64,000 bases of DNA from Mesorhizobium sp. M7A.F.Ca.US.008.03.1.1 (GCF_003997495.1 NZ_RZRU01000011.1:1-64000), one strand, 5' to 3'. Shown: positions 19,870 through 29,751, counted from the stretch's first letter. Notes: a model not told the origin generated them from the letters alone. Made by a program: numbers and translations.

Positions 19870-20250
19870 TCAGGGTATCTGACTCATCTCATGGCCGGGC
19901 ATCATATTGACGTTCAGATGGTACATGACCCAGAGTGAGCCCGTCAGCGCGATCACCACCAGGATGAGGGTGAAGATCAGGGCCATCATGGTCCAGCCGC
20001 TCTCCGACCTGGTGTTCATATGCAGAAAGAACACCATGTGGACGATGATTTGCACGACGGCGAAGGCCATGATGGCAATCGCCGACGCCATCTGATTGCC
20101 GAGCGCGTTGGTCATGACCAGCCAGAAGGGAATGGCGGTCAGCACGACGGACAGGCCGAAGCCTGACAGATAGCCGCGCAGCGAGCCGTGATCGACGCCG
20201 TGATGCGCGTGGCTGTGGTCGCTGGTGTCTATTTGGTGCCCGGCGCTCAT
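19870..20250 (-). CDS. cyoD: Cytochrome o ubiquinol oxidase subunit IV
   Basis: 126 residues with three helices, a histidine-rich N-terminus and the family pattern AFAVVQIIVHMVFFLHMN. The start overlaps the cyoC stop by ATGA. Subunit IV assists assembly of the copper-containing catalytic centre. Confidence 0.93.
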   Translation of the reverse strand: MSAGHQIDTSDHSHAHHGVDHGSLRGYLSGFGLSVVLTAIPFWLVMTNALGNQMASAIAIMAFAVVQIIVHMVFFLHMNTRSESGWTMMALIFTLILVVIALTGSLWVMYHLNVNMMPGHEMSQIP

Positions 20251-20882
20251 CGCAACATTCCCATCAGATAGACGAAGGTGAAGACGCCGATCCAGATGAC
20301 GTCGAGGAAGTGCCAGAACATGCTCAGGCACATCAGGCGCCGCTGGTTCGCGGCGATCAGCCCATGCCTGGAGACCTGCACCATCAACACCACCAGCCAG
20401 ACCAGGCCGAAGGTGACGTGCAGGCCGTGCGTTCCGACCAACGTGAAGAATGACGACAGGAAGCCGCTGCGCTGCGGCGTCGCCCCCTCGTGGATGAAAT
20501 GGGCGAATTCGTAGAGTTCGATGCCGAGAAAGGCGAGGCCGAACAGGCCAGTGATCACCAACCACACCTGCATGGGCCTCACTCGTCCTTTCGCCATCTC
20601 CAGCATCGCGAAGCCGTAGGTGATGGAGGACAGAAGCAGCATGGTGGTGTTGAGCGCGACCAGCGGAAGATCGAACAGGTCCTTCGGCGCGGGGCCGGCC
20701 GCGTAGTTGCCACCCAGCACGCCGTAGACCGCGAACAGCATCGCGAAGATGAGGCAGTCGCTCATCAGATAGATCCAGAAGCCGAGCATGGTGCTGCTGC
20801 CGCTCTCGGCATGGCCGTGGTCGTCTTCCAGGTGGAAGATCGTGTCGTCGATCACCGTATCGGCGTGTGCCATGTTGTTCAC
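20247..20882 (-). CDS. cyoC: Cytochrome o ubiquinol oxidase subunit III
   Basis: 211 residues with five predicted helices. Family motifs include [17 protein letters not shown] at the first helix, GYATP-equivalent [26 protein letters not shown], and the C-terminal [17 protein letters not shown]. It overlaps both cyoB and cyoD by 4 bases, so the operon is tightly coupled. Confidence 0.95.
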   Translation of the reverse strand: MNNMAHADTVIDDTIFHLEDDHGHAESGSSTMLGFWIYLMSDCLIFAMLFAVYGVLGGNYAAGPAPKDLFDLPLVALNTTMLLLSSITYGFAMLEMAKGRVRPMQVWLVITGLFGLAFLGIELYEFAHFIHEGATPQRSGFLSSFFTLVGTHGLHVTFGLVWLVVLMVQVSRHGLIAANQRRLMCLSMFWHFLDVIWIGVFTFVYLMGMLR

Positions 20883-22891
20883 CCCGCCTGGCCCTCGGCC
20901 GCGAGCAGACGCGTCCGCTCATCCTCGACGCGCGCCACGTCACTGGAAGGAATGTGGAAATCCCGGCTATAGTTGAAGGTGTGCGCGATCGCGTAGCCGA
21001 TCAGGGCGACGAAGCTGACGATCGCCAGCCACCAGATGTACCAGATGAGTGCCACCGCGAGCACCACGCTCAATCCCGCCAGGATAACGCCGGCTCCGGT
21101 GTTGCGCGGCATGTGAATGTCGCGGAAGCCCGTCAGAGGACGCTGGTAGCCGCGCTTCTTCATGTCCGCCCAGGCGTCGAGATCATGGACGACCGGGGTG
21201 AAGGCGAAATTGTAGACCGGGGGCGGCGACGAGGTTGCCCATTCGAGGGTACGCCCGTCCCACGGATCGCCGGTATCGTCGCGAAGTTGCTCGCGCCGCC
21301 GCACGCTGACGAAGATCTGGATGAGGAAGGACACGATGCCAAGCAGGATCAGGAAGGCCCCGAAGGCGGCGATGATGAACCAGATCTGCAGCAAGGGATC
21401 CTCAAAGGTGCGCAGCCGGCGCGTTACGCCCATCAGGCCAAGCATGTAGAGCGGCATGAAGGCGAACCAGAAGCCGACCACCCAGAACCAGAACGACATC
21501 TTTCCCCAGAACGGATCGAGCCGGAAGCCGAATGCCTTGGGAAACCAGTAGCTGATGCCGGCAAACAGGCCGAACAGCACGCCGCCGATGATGACGTTGT
21601 GGAAATGCGCGACCAGGAACAGGCTGTTGTGGAGCACGAAGTCGGCCGGCGGAACCGCGAGCAGCACGCCGGTCATGCCGCCGACCACGAAGGTCAGCAT
21701 GAAGGCGACTGTCCACATCATAGGCAGTTCGAAGCGAATGCGGCCCCGGTACATGGTGAACAGCCAGTTGAATATCTTGGCGCCTGTCGGGATCGAAATG
21801 ATCATCGTCGTGATGCCGAAGAACGAGTTGACGCTCGCTCCCGACCCCATGGTGAAGAAGTGATGCAGCCAGACCAGATAGGACAGGATGGTGATGACGA
21901 TGGTTGCGTAGACCATCGATGTGTAGCCGAAGAGCCGCTTGCCGCAGAAGGCCGAGGTCACTTCGGAGAATATGCCGAAGGCCGGCAGGATCAGGATGTA
22001 GACCTCGGGGTGGCCCCAGATCCAGATCAGGTTCACGTACATCATCGGATTGCCGCCGAAGTCGTTCGTGAAGAAGTTGGTGCCGATATAGCGGTCGAGA
22101 GCCAGCAAAGCCAGCACCGCCGTCAGCACCGGGAAGGCGGCGACGATGAGCACATTGGTGCAGAGCGCGGTCCAGGTGAAGATCGGCATTCTCATCATGG
22201 TCATGCCTGGCGCGCGCATCTTGACGATGGTGCAGACCAGGTTCACGCCCGACAGCAGCGTGCCGACGCCCGCCACTTGCAGTGCCCAGATATAATAATC
22301 GACACCGACGTCGGGACTGTAGCCGATACCCGACAGCGGCGGATAGGCAAGCCAGCCGGTGCGGGCGAATTCGCCGACGAACAGCGACATCATGACGATG
22401 ACCGCGCCGCCGACCGTCATCCAGAAGCTGAAATTGTTGAGGAACGGAAACGACACGTCGCGCGCGCCGATCTGCAGCGGGACGACGAAATTCATCAGGC
22501 CCGTCACCAGCGGCATCGCCACGAAGAAGATCATGATCACGCCGTGCGCGGTGAAGATCTGGTCGTAGTGATGCGAATTGAGATAGCCTTCCGAACCGCC
22601 GAAGGCCATCGCCTGCTGGAGCCGCATCATGATGGCGTCGCTGAAGCCGCGCAGCAGCATGACGATGCCGAGCACCATGTACATCACACCGATGCGCTTG
22701 TGGTCGACGCTGGTGAACCATTCGCGCCACAGATAGCCCCAGAGCTTGAAGTAGGTCAGCGCGCCGACGAGGGCGATGCCGCCCAGCGCGACGACTATGA
22801 AGGTCGCGACCACGATGGGTTCGTGCAGCGGCAGCGACTCGAGCGTAAGCCGGCCGAAGATCGCCTTGAGAAGAGCAGGATTGTCGAACAT
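20879..22891 (-). CDS. cyoB: Cytochrome o ubiquinol oxidase subunit I
   Basis: 670 residues, the catalytic haem-copper subunit that reduces oxygen and pumps protons. The copper-binding and cross-linked residues lie in [15 protein letters not shown], the histidine pair in [11 protein letters not shown], and the haem ligands in [12 protein letters not shown]. The N-terminal extension and 15-helix arrangement fit CyoB rather than a cytochrome c oxidase subunit I. Confidence 0.97.
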   Translation of the reverse strand: MFDNPALLKAIFGRLTLESLPLHEPIVVATFIVVALGGIALVGALTYFKLWGYLWREWFTSVDHKRIGVMYMVLGIVMLLRGFSDAIMMRLQQAMAFGGSEGYLNSHHYDQIFTAHGVIMIFFVAMPLVTGLMNFVVPLQIGARDVSFPFLNNFSFWMTVGGAVIVMMSLFVGEFARTGWLAYPPLSGIGYSPDVGVDYYIWALQVAGVGTLLSGVNLVCTIVKMRAPGMTMMRMPIFTWTALCTNVLIVAAFPVLTAVLALLALDRYIGTNFFTNDFGGNPMMYVNLIWIWGHPEVYILILPAFGIFSEVTSAFCGKRLFGYTSMVYATIVITILSYLVWLHHFFTMGSGASVNSFFGITTMIISIPTGAKIFNWLFTMYRGRIRFELPMMWTVAFMLTFVVGGMTGVLLAVPPADFVLHNSLFLVAHFHNVIIGGVLFGLFAGISYWFPKAFGFRLDPFWGKMSFWFWVVGFWFAFMPLYMLGLMGVTRRLRTFEDPLLQIWFIIAAFGAFLILLGIVSFLIQIFVSVRRREQLRDDTGDPWDGRTLEWATSSPPPVYNFAFTPVVHDLDAWADMKKRGYQRPLTGFRDIHMPRNTGAGVILAGLSVVLAVALIWYIWWLAIVSFVALIGYAIAHTFNYSRDFHIPSSDVARVEDERTRLLAAEGQAG

Positions 22892-22906
22892 GTCTTGCGT
22901 GGCGCC

Positions 22907-24076
22907 TCAGGAGTTGAAGGGCGACCGAAGCGTGCCGGTTGCGGAAGGTGACGGCAGTCGGATCGACAGGGGCAGTGGCCGTTGCAGACCAGCGCCGACT
23001 ATCGGCGTCGAGGTCATCGGCGTGGCGGATTGATCAGCCTTCGAAGCCGCGAGTGCTTCTTCGGTCGTGCATATGCTGGCGACATAGGACGGGGCAGGGC
23101 CGAATATCGTGCCGCGCCGGGCGAACTTGTCGTACAGCAGCGGAAGGGTGTTGCGGATACCAGCCATTCCCAGACCGCCCTTGGCATCGATCTGCGACAT
23201 CTCGCTCATGCACATCTTGCCGAGCTCGACGCACATGTTGAGGATCGCCTTGTAGAGATCGGTATCCACCGCCGCATAGTGGCGCACGGGTTGCTTCTCA
23301 CTGGGCTGTTCGAGCTCCAGATAGCCGTTTCGGTCGAGCTTGCCGCCGCCGTCCTTTGCCTTCGCGATCCATGCCTGGAAACCGGCATCGTCGAGGCCGT
23401 GGAATGCGAAGCGCATCCCGGAGAAGCCGGCGCCGCTGTAATTGGCGGAGAACCCTTCATAGTCGCCGGACTTGTTTATGACGGCGTGCAGCCTGGTTTC
23501 CATACCTGGCATCGCATAGATCTGGCCGGCCAGTGCTGGAATGTAGAAGGAGTTCATCACCGATGCGGAGGTGATGCGAAAGCTGATCGGCCGGTCGACC
23601 GGCGCAGCCAGTTCGTTGACCACGGCGACGCCGTACTCGGGATAGATGAACAGCCATTTCCAGTCGAGCGCGACGACTTCGACCTCAAGCGGGCGCACGT
23701 CCGGCGGCAGCGGCTTGCCGGCCGCTACACGTCCGATCGGACGATATGGGTCGAGCAGATGGGTGCCCATCCAGGTCACTGCGCCCAGGCAGATGATGAT
23801 CAAAAGCGGCACAGCCCAAATGACGAGCTCGAGATGTGTCGAGTGGTCCCAATCCGGCTCGTAGCGCGCCTCGCGGTTGGACTGGCGGTATCGCCAGGCA
23901 AAGAATATGGTGAGAGCCATCACCGGTATGATGACGATCAGCATCAGTGCCGTGGACACCACCAGCAGGTCGCGCTGTTGCGCGGCGACGTCGCCGGCAG
24001 GGTTCATGACGACCATGCTGCAGGAGCCGAGCGATGCCAGCAGAGGCAGCAGGAAAAGGGTACGGAGACGGCTCAA
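22907..24076 (-). CDS. cyoA: Cytochrome o ubiquinol oxidase subunit II
   Basis: 389 residues. A lipoprotein signal with lipobox SLGSC near residue 19 is followed by two helices and a periplasmic cupredoxin domain. The Cu-A cysteines are absent, as expected for a quinol rather than cytochrome c oxidase. VVALDWKWLFIYPEYGVA and the SVMNSFYIPALAGQIYAMPGM segment are standard. It is the first gene of cyoABCD-surf1 and is transcribed divergently from the MFS gene. A cyoE haem O synthase gene is not in the window. Confidence 0.96.
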   Translation of the reverse strand: MSRLRTLFLLPLLASLGSCSMVVMNPAGDVAAQQRDLLVVSTALMLIVIIPVMALTIFFAWRYRQSNREARYEPDWDHSTHLELVIWAVPLLIIICLGAVTWMGTHLLDPYRPIGRVAAGKPLPPDVRPLEVEVVALDWKWLFIYPEYGVAVVNELAAPVDRPISFRITSASVMNSFYIPALAGQIYAMPGMETRLHAVINKSGDYEGFSANYSGAGFSGMRFAFHGLDDAGFQAWIAKAKDGGGKLDRNGYLELEQPSEKQPVRHYAAVDTDLYKAILNMCVELGKMCMSEMSQIDAKGGLGMAGIRNTLPLLYDKFARRGTIFGPAPSYVASICTTEEALAASKADQSATPMTSTPIVGAGLQRPLPLSIRLPSPSATGTLRSPFNS

Positions 24077-24128
24077 TGTATGACCTGTCGGTTGTTCCCC
24101 CCAGTGCTAGCCGTACCGCGGCAATGAA

Positions 24129-24153
24129 GGCATTGGACAATTTGTCCAATGCC
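24129..24153. promoter_or_regulatory. Perfect 25-bp palindrome in the divergent cyoA/MFS promoter region
   Basis: GGCATTGGACAA (24129-24140), one T, then TTGTCCAATGCC (24142-24153): 12-base arms without mismatch. It sits 53 bases before cyoA and 90 before the MFS gene. Its size suits an operator for a dimeric regulator. It does not match the FNR (TTGAT-N4-ATCAA) box. Confidence 0.7.
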
Positions 24154-24242
24154 GCAATGACGCGGCAGGCGTCATCAAAGCATCTGGCCCGCGCACATGG
24201 CAAGCGATCGTATGAGACCGCGGCGGGGCGACGGAGAATGCT

Positions 24243-25556
24243 GTGAGCCCAACTTCGAAGATCGAAGCCGACGCAAGACGGATCGCCGCGCGCCATCATC
24301 AGGTGAAGCCCGGCGAAATTGCCGTTGGCGTCATCATCGGCAGGACGTCGGAATTCTTCGACTTCTTCGTCTACGCGATCGCTTCCGTCATCGTTTTTCC
24401 CAAGCTCGTATTTCCTTATGCCGATCCGTTGACCGGCACGCTCTACTCCTTCGCCATCTTCGCGCTTGCCTTCATCGCGCGGCCGATCGGGACGGCGATC
24501 TTCACCGCGCTCGACCGCGCCTACGGACGCAGCGCCAAACTCACCATCGCGCTGTTCCTGCTGGGGACCTCGACCGTGTCGATCGCCTTCGTGCCCGGTT
24601 ACGACCAGATCGGCGCGGCTTCGGCCTGGCTGCTGGCCATGTTCCGGATCGGTCAGGGACTGGCGCTGGGCGGGACATGGGACGGACTTGCCTCGCTGCT
24701 GGCGTTGAATGCCCCCGAAAAGCGTCGCGGTTGGTATGCGATGATCCCGCAGCTGGGCGCGCCACTCGGGCTCATCGTTGCCAGCGCCCTGTTTGCATAT
24801 TTCGTCGGCAACCTGTCGGCCGAAGACTTCTTCAGCTGGGGCTGGCGCTACCCGTTCTTCGTCGCCTTCGCCATCAACGTTGTCGCCCTGTTTGCGCGGC
24901 TGCGCATAGTGGTGACGCCGGAATACACCAAACTGTTCGAAGGCCAGGAACTGGAGCCGACTTCCGTCCGCGAGACGTTGCGCGCCGAAGGGCGCACTGT
25001 CGTGCTCGGCGCCTTCGCGCCGCTGGCGAGCTTCGCCCTGTTCCACATGGTGACGGTGTTTCCTCTGTCCTGGATCTTCCTGTTCACGCGCGAGGGACCA
25101 GCACGGTTCCTGGTCATCGAGACGATCGGAGCTTTCTTCGGCCTGGCGGCAATCGCGATCTCGGGCTTCGTCGCCGACCGGGTCGGACGCTGGCCCTTGC
25201 TCGGAGGCTCGGCGGTGGCCATCGCCGTGTTCAGCGGTTTCGCGCCACAGCTGCTCGATGGCGGCTTCGCCGGAGAGTCCGTCTTCATGGTCTTGGGCTT
25301 CGTCCTGCTCGGCCTGTCGTTCGGCCAGTCTTCAGGAGCACTCGCCTCGAATTTTTCAAAGACCTACCGCTATACCGGCGCGGCGCTGACATCGGACCTC
25401 GCCTGGCTGTTCGGCGCCGGCTTCGCCCCCATTGTCGCCCTGTTCCTGTCCGCCCATTTCGGCCTGATCTCGTCAGGCGCCTATCTGTTGTCGGGAGCGC
25501 TATGCACGCTGCTGGCGCTGAGGCTCAACCAGCGCCTGGATCGGACGCCCGCTTGA
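24243..25556 (+). CDS. MFS transporter, metabolite:H+ symporter (MHS) type
   Basis: 437 residues from a GTG start. Twelve predicted helices and MHS-family features: GRTSEFFDFFVYAIASVIVFPKL at helix 1, FIARPIGTAIF, the loop DRAYGRSAKLTIAL, and RIGQGLALGG at helix 4. The conserved helix 2-3 loop is GALFDRYGRK-like. The substrate is unknown; dicarboxylates, osmolytes or aromatic acids are typical for MHS members. It is directly followed by, and nearly overlaps, the RegB-type kinase gene, an unusual coupling. Confidence 0.85.
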   Translation: MSPTSKIEADARRIAARHHQVKPGEIAVGVIIGRTSEFFDFFVYAIASVIVFPKLVFPYADPLTGTLYSFAIFALAFIARPIGTAIFTALDRAYGRSAKLTIALFLLGTSTVSIAFVPGYDQIGAASAWLLAMFRIGQGLALGGTWDGLASLLALNAPEKRRGWYAMIPQLGAPLGLIVASALFAYFVGNLSAEDFFSWGWRYPFFVAFAINVVALFARLRIVVTPEYTKLFEGQELEPTSVRETLRAEGRTVVLGAFAPLASFALFHMVTVFPLSWIFLFTREGPARFLVIETIGAFFGLAAIAISGFVADRVGRWPLLGGSAVAIAVFSGFAPQLLDGGFAGESVFMVLGFVLLGLSFGQSSGALASNFSKTYRYTGAALTSDLAWLFGAGFAPIVALFLSAHFGLISSGAYLLSGALCTLLALRLNQRLDRTPA

Positions 25557-25594
25557 GCGACCTGCTTGGCCAGGGCTGGGGACCTCCCGGCCCG

Positions 25595-26875
25595 ATGACT
25601 CTGCACGACAAGACCAACAAACAGAATTTCCTGCTTCTGATTCAACTGCGCTGGATCGCGGTCGGTGGTCAGATCGTGACGATCCTGTTCGTCCGCTACG
25701 CGCTTGGCATCGGGCTGCCGCTGGTGCCGATGGCGGTGGTGATCCTGCTGCTGATCGCTCTCAACGTCGCCAGCCTGCGCCGGCACAGCAGCCAGGACGC
25801 GATCACCAACACCGAGCTGTTTCTTGGACTGCTGCTCGACGTCACCGCGTTGACGGTCCAGCTTTACCTGAGCGGCGGCGCGTCCAATCCCTTCATTTCG
25901 CTTTACCTGCTCCAGGTCATCCTGGGCGCGGTACTGCTGGAGACATGGTCGGTCTGGGCGCTTGTCTTCATTGCAAGTACGTGCTTCATCGCGCTGACCA
26001 CCTTCTACCGTGAGATCAGCCTGCCCGCCGCACACGGTGCCGGGCTGTTCAGCCTGCACATCCAGGGCATGTTCATCTGTTTCGTCCTGGCGGCAACGCT
26101 TCTGGTGCTGTTCATCACCAGGGTCCAGAACAACATTCGCACCCGCGACGCCCATCTTGCGGATTTGCGCCAGCAATCGGCGGAGGAGGCTCACATCGTC
26201 AGGATGGGCCTGCTCGCCTCTGGCGCCGCGCATGAACTCGGCACGCCGCTAGCCACGCTTTCCGTCATCCTCAACGACTGGCAGCGCATGCCGGCCCTTG
26301 AGGCCGATCCGGATCTGGCGCAGGAAATCCGGGAGATGCAGGGCCAGTTGGACCGTTGCAAGAAGATCGTTTCGGGAATCCTGATGTCGTCGGGCGAATT
26401 GCGCGGCGAAGGCACTGTTCGCACCTCCGTCGACGCCTTCTTGGCGGAGCTGGTGGCCGAATGGAAATCGACAAGGCTGCCGCAAGGTTTCGAATACACC
26501 AGGCGTTTCGGCGCCAACCAGGAGATCGTCTCCGACCCCGCGCTCAAACAGGTGATGTTCAATGTACTGGACAACGCACTTGAAGCGTCGCCTCTATGGG
26601 TCGGGTTGATCGTCAGCCGCCACGCGGACAATCTCATCGTCGAAGTTGTCGACGCGGGACCGGGATTTGAAGAAGCCATGCTTGCTGAATTCGGCAAGCC
26701 CTACACGTCGACCAAAAACCGGCCAGGAAGCGGTCTCGGCCTGTTTCTGGTCGTCAATGTCATCCGCAAGCTGGGGGGTAGCGTCACCGTAAGAAACAGA
26801 ACCGAGGGGGGAGCTTCGGTCACGTTGAATCTGCCGCTGGCTGCTCTGTCTCCGCGAGGGCACAATGCCGACTAA
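25595..26875 (+). CDS. regB: RegB/PrrB/ActS-family redox sensor histidine kinase
   Basis: 426 residues from ATG 25595; an in-frame TTG at 25553 that overlaps the MFS stop is an alternative. Six hydrophobic helices, with the quinone-sensing motif GGASNPF between helices 3 and 4. The phosphoacceptor is in ASGAAHELGTPLATLSV, and a cysteine in QLDRCKK lies 42 residues after that histidine, where RegB has its redox-active cysteine. The ATPase domain ends with GSGLGLFLV. These motifs identify a redox/quinone-responsive kinase controlling respiration. Gene symbol by family; a second copy may exist elsewhere in the genome. Confidence 0.88.
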   Translation: MTLHDKTNKQNFLLLIQLRWIAVGGQIVTILFVRYALGIGLPLVPMAVVILLLIALNVASLRRHSSQDAITNTELFLGLLLDVTALTVQLYLSGGASNPFISLYLLQVILGAVLLETWSVWALVFIASTCFIALTTFYREISLPAAHGAGLFSLHIQGMFICFVLAATLLVLFITRVQNNIRTRDAHLADLRQQSAEEAHIVRMGLLASGAAHELGTPLATLSVILNDWQRMPALEADPDLAQEIREMQGQLDRCKKIVSGILMSSGELRGEGTVRTSVDAFLAELVAEWKSTRLPQGFEYTRRFGANQEIVSDPALKQVMFNVLDNALEASPLWVGLIVSRHADNLIVEVVDAGPGFEEAMLAEFGKPYTSTKNRPGSGLGLFLVVNVIRKLGGSVTVRNRTEGGASVTLNLPLAALSPRGHNAD

Positions 26876-27398
26876 ACGCACGCTGTTGATCATCGAGGAC
26901 GACATCGCCTTTGCCAACGCACTGCGCCGGTCTTTCGAACGGCGTGATTACGAAACGCATAGCTGCCGGAGCGTCGACGGCGTGCATGCGCTGATCGGCA
27001 CCGTTGCCTTCCAATATGCCGTCGTCGATCTCAAGCTCGCCAGCGGCTCGGGCCTGGAATGCGTCAGGGCGCTGCACGAACACGATCCTGAAATGCGGAT
27101 CGTCGTGTTGACCGGCTTTGCAAGCATCGCCACCGCTGTCGAGGCGATCAAGCTCGGCGCCTGCCAGTATCTCGCCAAGCCTGCCAATACAGACGACATT
27201 GAAGCGGCTTTCGGCCAGGTCGAGGGCAATGCTTCGGTGCCGCTGGCCGAGCGGCCAACCTCGATAAAGAACCTCGAATGGGAGCGCATCCACGAGACGC
27301 TGGTGGAGGCCGACTTCAATATTTCCGAGACGGCACGACGGCTGGGCATGCACCGCCGGACTCTGGCGCGAAAGCTTGAGAAGAGGCGTGTGAAGTAG
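26865..27398 (+). CDS. regA: RegA/PrrA/ActR-family response regulator
   Basis: 177 residues. Receiver domain with IIEDDIAF and the phosphoacceptor in AVVDLKLASGSGLE, a short linker, then a Fis-type helix-turn-helix with NISETARRLGMHRRTLARKLEKR, the highly conserved RegA DNA-binding tail. It overlaps regB by 11 bases. Such regulators activate or repress terminal oxidases according to redox state, so the divergent cyo operon is a natural target. Confidence 0.93.
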   Translation: MPTKRTLLIIEDDIAFANALRRSFERRDYETHSCRSVDGVHALIGTVAFQYAVVDLKLASGSGLECVRALHEHDPEMRIVVLTGFASIATAVEAIKLGACQYLAKPANTDDIEAAFGQVEGNASVPLAERPTSIKNLEWERIHETLVEADFNISETARRLGMHRRTLARKLEKRRVK

Positions 27399-27543
27399 GC
27401 ACGATCTACTGGGCATCGCGCATCGTGGCGATACCAATGATGGAATCGATGCCGGCAACAATCGTTGCATTCGAACGATGTCCTCAAAGGGAAAAAATTG
27501 GCAGGGCAGGGATTAAAATCCCCACATGCTCCGTAAACAGGAC

Positions 27544-28071
27544 ATGAAACCGTCGATGCCACGCTTTGACATCATAGGACAGCTCGGTTCGCTACGCCGC
27601 TATGCGCGCTCGCTGACGCGCGACAGCACCGACGCCGAGGATCTTGTCCATGACGCGCTGGTGCGCGCCTATGAGCGGCGCAGCACGTTCCGCTCCGGCG
27701 GAAACCTGCGTGCCTGGCTGCTGTCGATCGTCCACAACACCTTCATAGACAAAATGCGGTCCCGCAGGTCCGAAGCGGCGCGCGTCGAACAGGCGGGATA
27801 CCTGGCCGAGGGCAGCACGCCGGCGCCGCAGGAGCATTCGGTGCGCCTTGCGCAAGTGCGCGAGGCCTTTTTCAGCCTGCCGGAAGAACAGCGTTCAGCG
27901 CTGCACCTCGTCGCCATCGAAGGCCTCTCCTACAGCCAAGCCGCTGAAGCCAGCGGCGTGCCGCTGGGCACGCTGATGTCACGCATCGGCAGGGCGCGCG
28001 CCGCCCTGCGCGAGATGGAGGAGCCCGCGAAGGCAAAAAACCACCTCAGGATCGTTGGAGGCCCGTCATGA
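27544..28071 (+). CDS. ECF-family RNA polymerase sigma factor
   Basis: 175 residues from ATG 27544, which follows ACAGGAC; ATG codons at 27526 and 27556 are also possible. Region 2 reads LRRYARSLTRDSTDAEDLVHDALVRAYERR with the -10 recognition stretch LRAWLLSIVHNTFIDKMRSR. Region 4 is LPEEQRSALHLVAIEGLSYSQAAEASGVPLGTLMSRIGRARAAL. It overlaps the anti-sigma gene by ATGA. It is a membrane-anti-sigma-controlled ECF, not the EcfG class controlled by NepR and PhyR. Confidence 0.93.
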   Translation: MKPSMPRFDIIGQLGSLRRYARSLTRDSTDAEDLVHDALVRAYERRSTFRSGGNLRAWLLSIVHNTFIDKMRSRRSEAARVEQAGYLAEGSTPAPQEHSVRLAQVREAFFSLPEEQRSALHLVAIEGLSYSQAAEASGVPLGTLMSRIGRARAALREMEEPAKAKNHLRIVGGPS

Positions 28072-28841
28072 CCGCAACTGTCGATCCCGTGACGGATATC
28101 GACCTCGACGCCTATGTCGACGACCAAATCGACGTCGCCCGCCGCATCGAGGTCGAGGCATTCTTGTCCGCTCGCCCGGAGGCGGCAGCGCGCGTGATGT
28201 CGGATCTCAGGACCCGCGATGAACTGCGCGTGGCGCTTGCCGGCTCCAAGGGCATGGCACGGCCCGCGACCGCCGATGCCGCGCGGCGGCTGGAGAGGGG
28301 GCTTGCCCGCGGCCGCATCTTCGGTGTGCTGCAGCGCGCCGCGGTGGTTGCTGCGTTCGTCGCCGCCGGCTGGCTGGCGAACGGCATCATCGGGCCGATG
28401 TCGGTGACCAAGGTCGTCGCCTCGCCGCAGCCGCCCGCCTATGTCGACGAGGCGGTGCGGGCCCACCGGACGACGCTGGTGCGCGAGAGCATGCCGTCGC
28501 AGCCCGAAGCGCCCAATTACAACGCCGGCGAGATACGCGCCGCGACCGCCATCGTCATGCCATCGCTGCCGGCGGACTGGAAGGTTCGCGACGTGCAGAT
28601 CTATCCGTCGCGCTTTGGGCCGAGCGTCGAGATGGCGGTCGAGACGAAAGACATGGGGCTGGTGTCGCTGTTTGCGATCCGGCCTGGAACCTTCGACGTC
28701 GTCAAGCCGACGATCGCGCCCTCGGGTGATATTTCCTCGGCCTATTTCCAGATCGGCGAGGTCGCCTATGCGGTGGTCGGACGAAGCGAGGTCCGTGACC
28801 TCGACCGCGCCGCCGAGACGCTCGCCAAGACGCTTTACTGA
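28068..28841 (+). CDS. Membrane-bound anti-sigma factor for the adjacent ECF sigma
   Basis: 257 residues. An N-terminal cytoplasmic domain of about 90 residues (DLDAYVDDQIDVARRIEVEAFL) resembles the sigma-binding region of anti-sigma factors. One helix near residues 92-110 follows, then a periplasmic domain of about 145 residues. There is no HxxxCxxC zinc motif, so sensing is not by a ZAS disulfide. Translational coupling to the sigma gene supports the call. The inducing signal cannot be told from sequence. Confidence 0.82.
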   Translation: MTATVDPVTDIDLDAYVDDQIDVARRIEVEAFLSARPEAAARVMSDLRTRDELRVALAGSKGMARPATADAARRLERGLARGRIFGVLQRAAVVAAFVAAGWLANGIIGPMSVTKVVASPQPPAYVDEAVRAHRTTLVRESMPSQPEAPNYNAGEIRAATAIVMPSLPADWKVRDVQIYPSRFGPSVEMAVETKDMGLVSLFAIRPGTFDVVKPTIAPSGDISSAYFQIGEVAYAVVGRSEVRDLDRAAETLAKTLY

Positions 28842-28864
28842 TCGATCCACAAAGGAGAACTCAA

Positions 28865-29581
28865 ATGAACACCCCCAATCTGGGATATCGCGTCGGCGCC
28901 GGCGCCCAAACCGGAGCCATCTTCGATGAGGGCCTGCGTCAGCACATGCTGCGCGTATACAACTATATGGGTATTGGCCTGGTGGTCACCGGCCTCGTCG
29001 CCTTCATGATCTCATCGACGCCGGCGCTCTACGTGCCGATTTTCTCCAGCCCGCTGAAATGGGTGGTGATGCTGGCGCCGCTCGCTTTCGTCATGCTGTT
29101 CTCGTTCAAGATGCAGACCATGTCCGCGGCGAGTGCCCAGGCGATGTTCTGGGCCTTCTGCGCGGTCATGGGCCTGTCGCTCGCCTCCGTGTTCCTGGTC
29201 TTCACCGGAACCAGCATCGCACGCACCTTCTTCATCGCCGCCACCATGTTCGGCGCCACCAGCCTTTACGGATACACGACAAAGCGCGACCTGACGCAGT
29301 TCTCGTCGTTCCTGATCATGGGCCTGATCGGCGTGGTGATCGCCAGCATCGTCAACATCTTCCTCGGCTCGACCGCGCTGCAGTTCGCCATCTCGGTGAT
29401 CGGCATTGCCGTGTTCATCGGCCTGACCGCCTGGGATACGCAGACGATCAAGGAACAGTACGCCGAGAATTTCGACGCGGAATCGCGCCAGAAGCTTGCC
29501 GTATTCGGCGCCTTCTCGCTCTATCTGAACTTCATCAACATCTTCCAGCTGCTGCTGAATTTCACCGGCGAACGCGAATAA
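28865..29581 (+). CDS. Bax inhibitor-1/YccA family membrane protein
   Basis: 238 residues with seven predicted helices, an AAAGGAGAACTCAA ribosome site, and the family signatures RVYNYMGIGLVVTG and TAWDTQTIKEQY near the C-terminus with its conserved aspartate. Family members modulate membrane proteases such as FtsH or act as pH-sensitive ion leaks. It follows the anti-sigma gene by 23 bases and may be in the same transcript, suggesting an envelope-stress role. Confidence 0.9.
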   Translation: MNTPNLGYRVGAGAQTGAIFDEGLRQHMLRVYNYMGIGLVVTGLVAFMISSTPALYVPIFSSPLKWVVMLAPLAFVMLFSFKMQTMSAASAQAMFWAFCAVMGLSLASVFLVFTGTSIARTFFIAATMFGATSLYGYTTKRDLTQFSSFLIMGLIGVVIASIVNIFLGSTALQFAISVIGIAVFIGLTAWDTQTIKEQYAENFDAESRQKLAVFGAFSLYLNFINIFQLLLNFTGERE

Positions 29582-29632
29582 CGACTATCCGCTGTGGGCA
29601 AGAGCGAGGGTTATTGCTCTTGATGCGGAGAG

Positions 29633-29659
29633 GTGGCCGGAGGGAGATCCTCCGGCCAC
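29633..29659 (+). terminator. Strong stem-loop after the Bax-inhibitor-like gene
   Basis: GTGGCCGGAGG (29633-29643) pairs perfectly with CCTCCGGCCAC (29649-29659) around GAGAT. A weaker stem CAAGAGC/GCTCTTG (29599-29605 with 29616-29622) precedes it. There is no T-run, so termination is inferred from stem strength and position. Confidence 0.5.
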
Positions 29660-29751
29660 AATTCGTTCCTGCAGAAGGCTGCACCTTGAGTCCCCAAGAG
29701 CTTTTGCTAGTCTGCCCCGCGCCGGCCTTCAACAACGACCCGCGAGGAAAT

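Noticed and set aside
20867..22951. A 694-codon open frame opposite cyoB/cyoC
   Set aside because: It is antisense to two unmistakable oxidase genes, is rich in His/Asp/Arg as expected of shadow frames in GC-rich DNA, and has no ribosome site.
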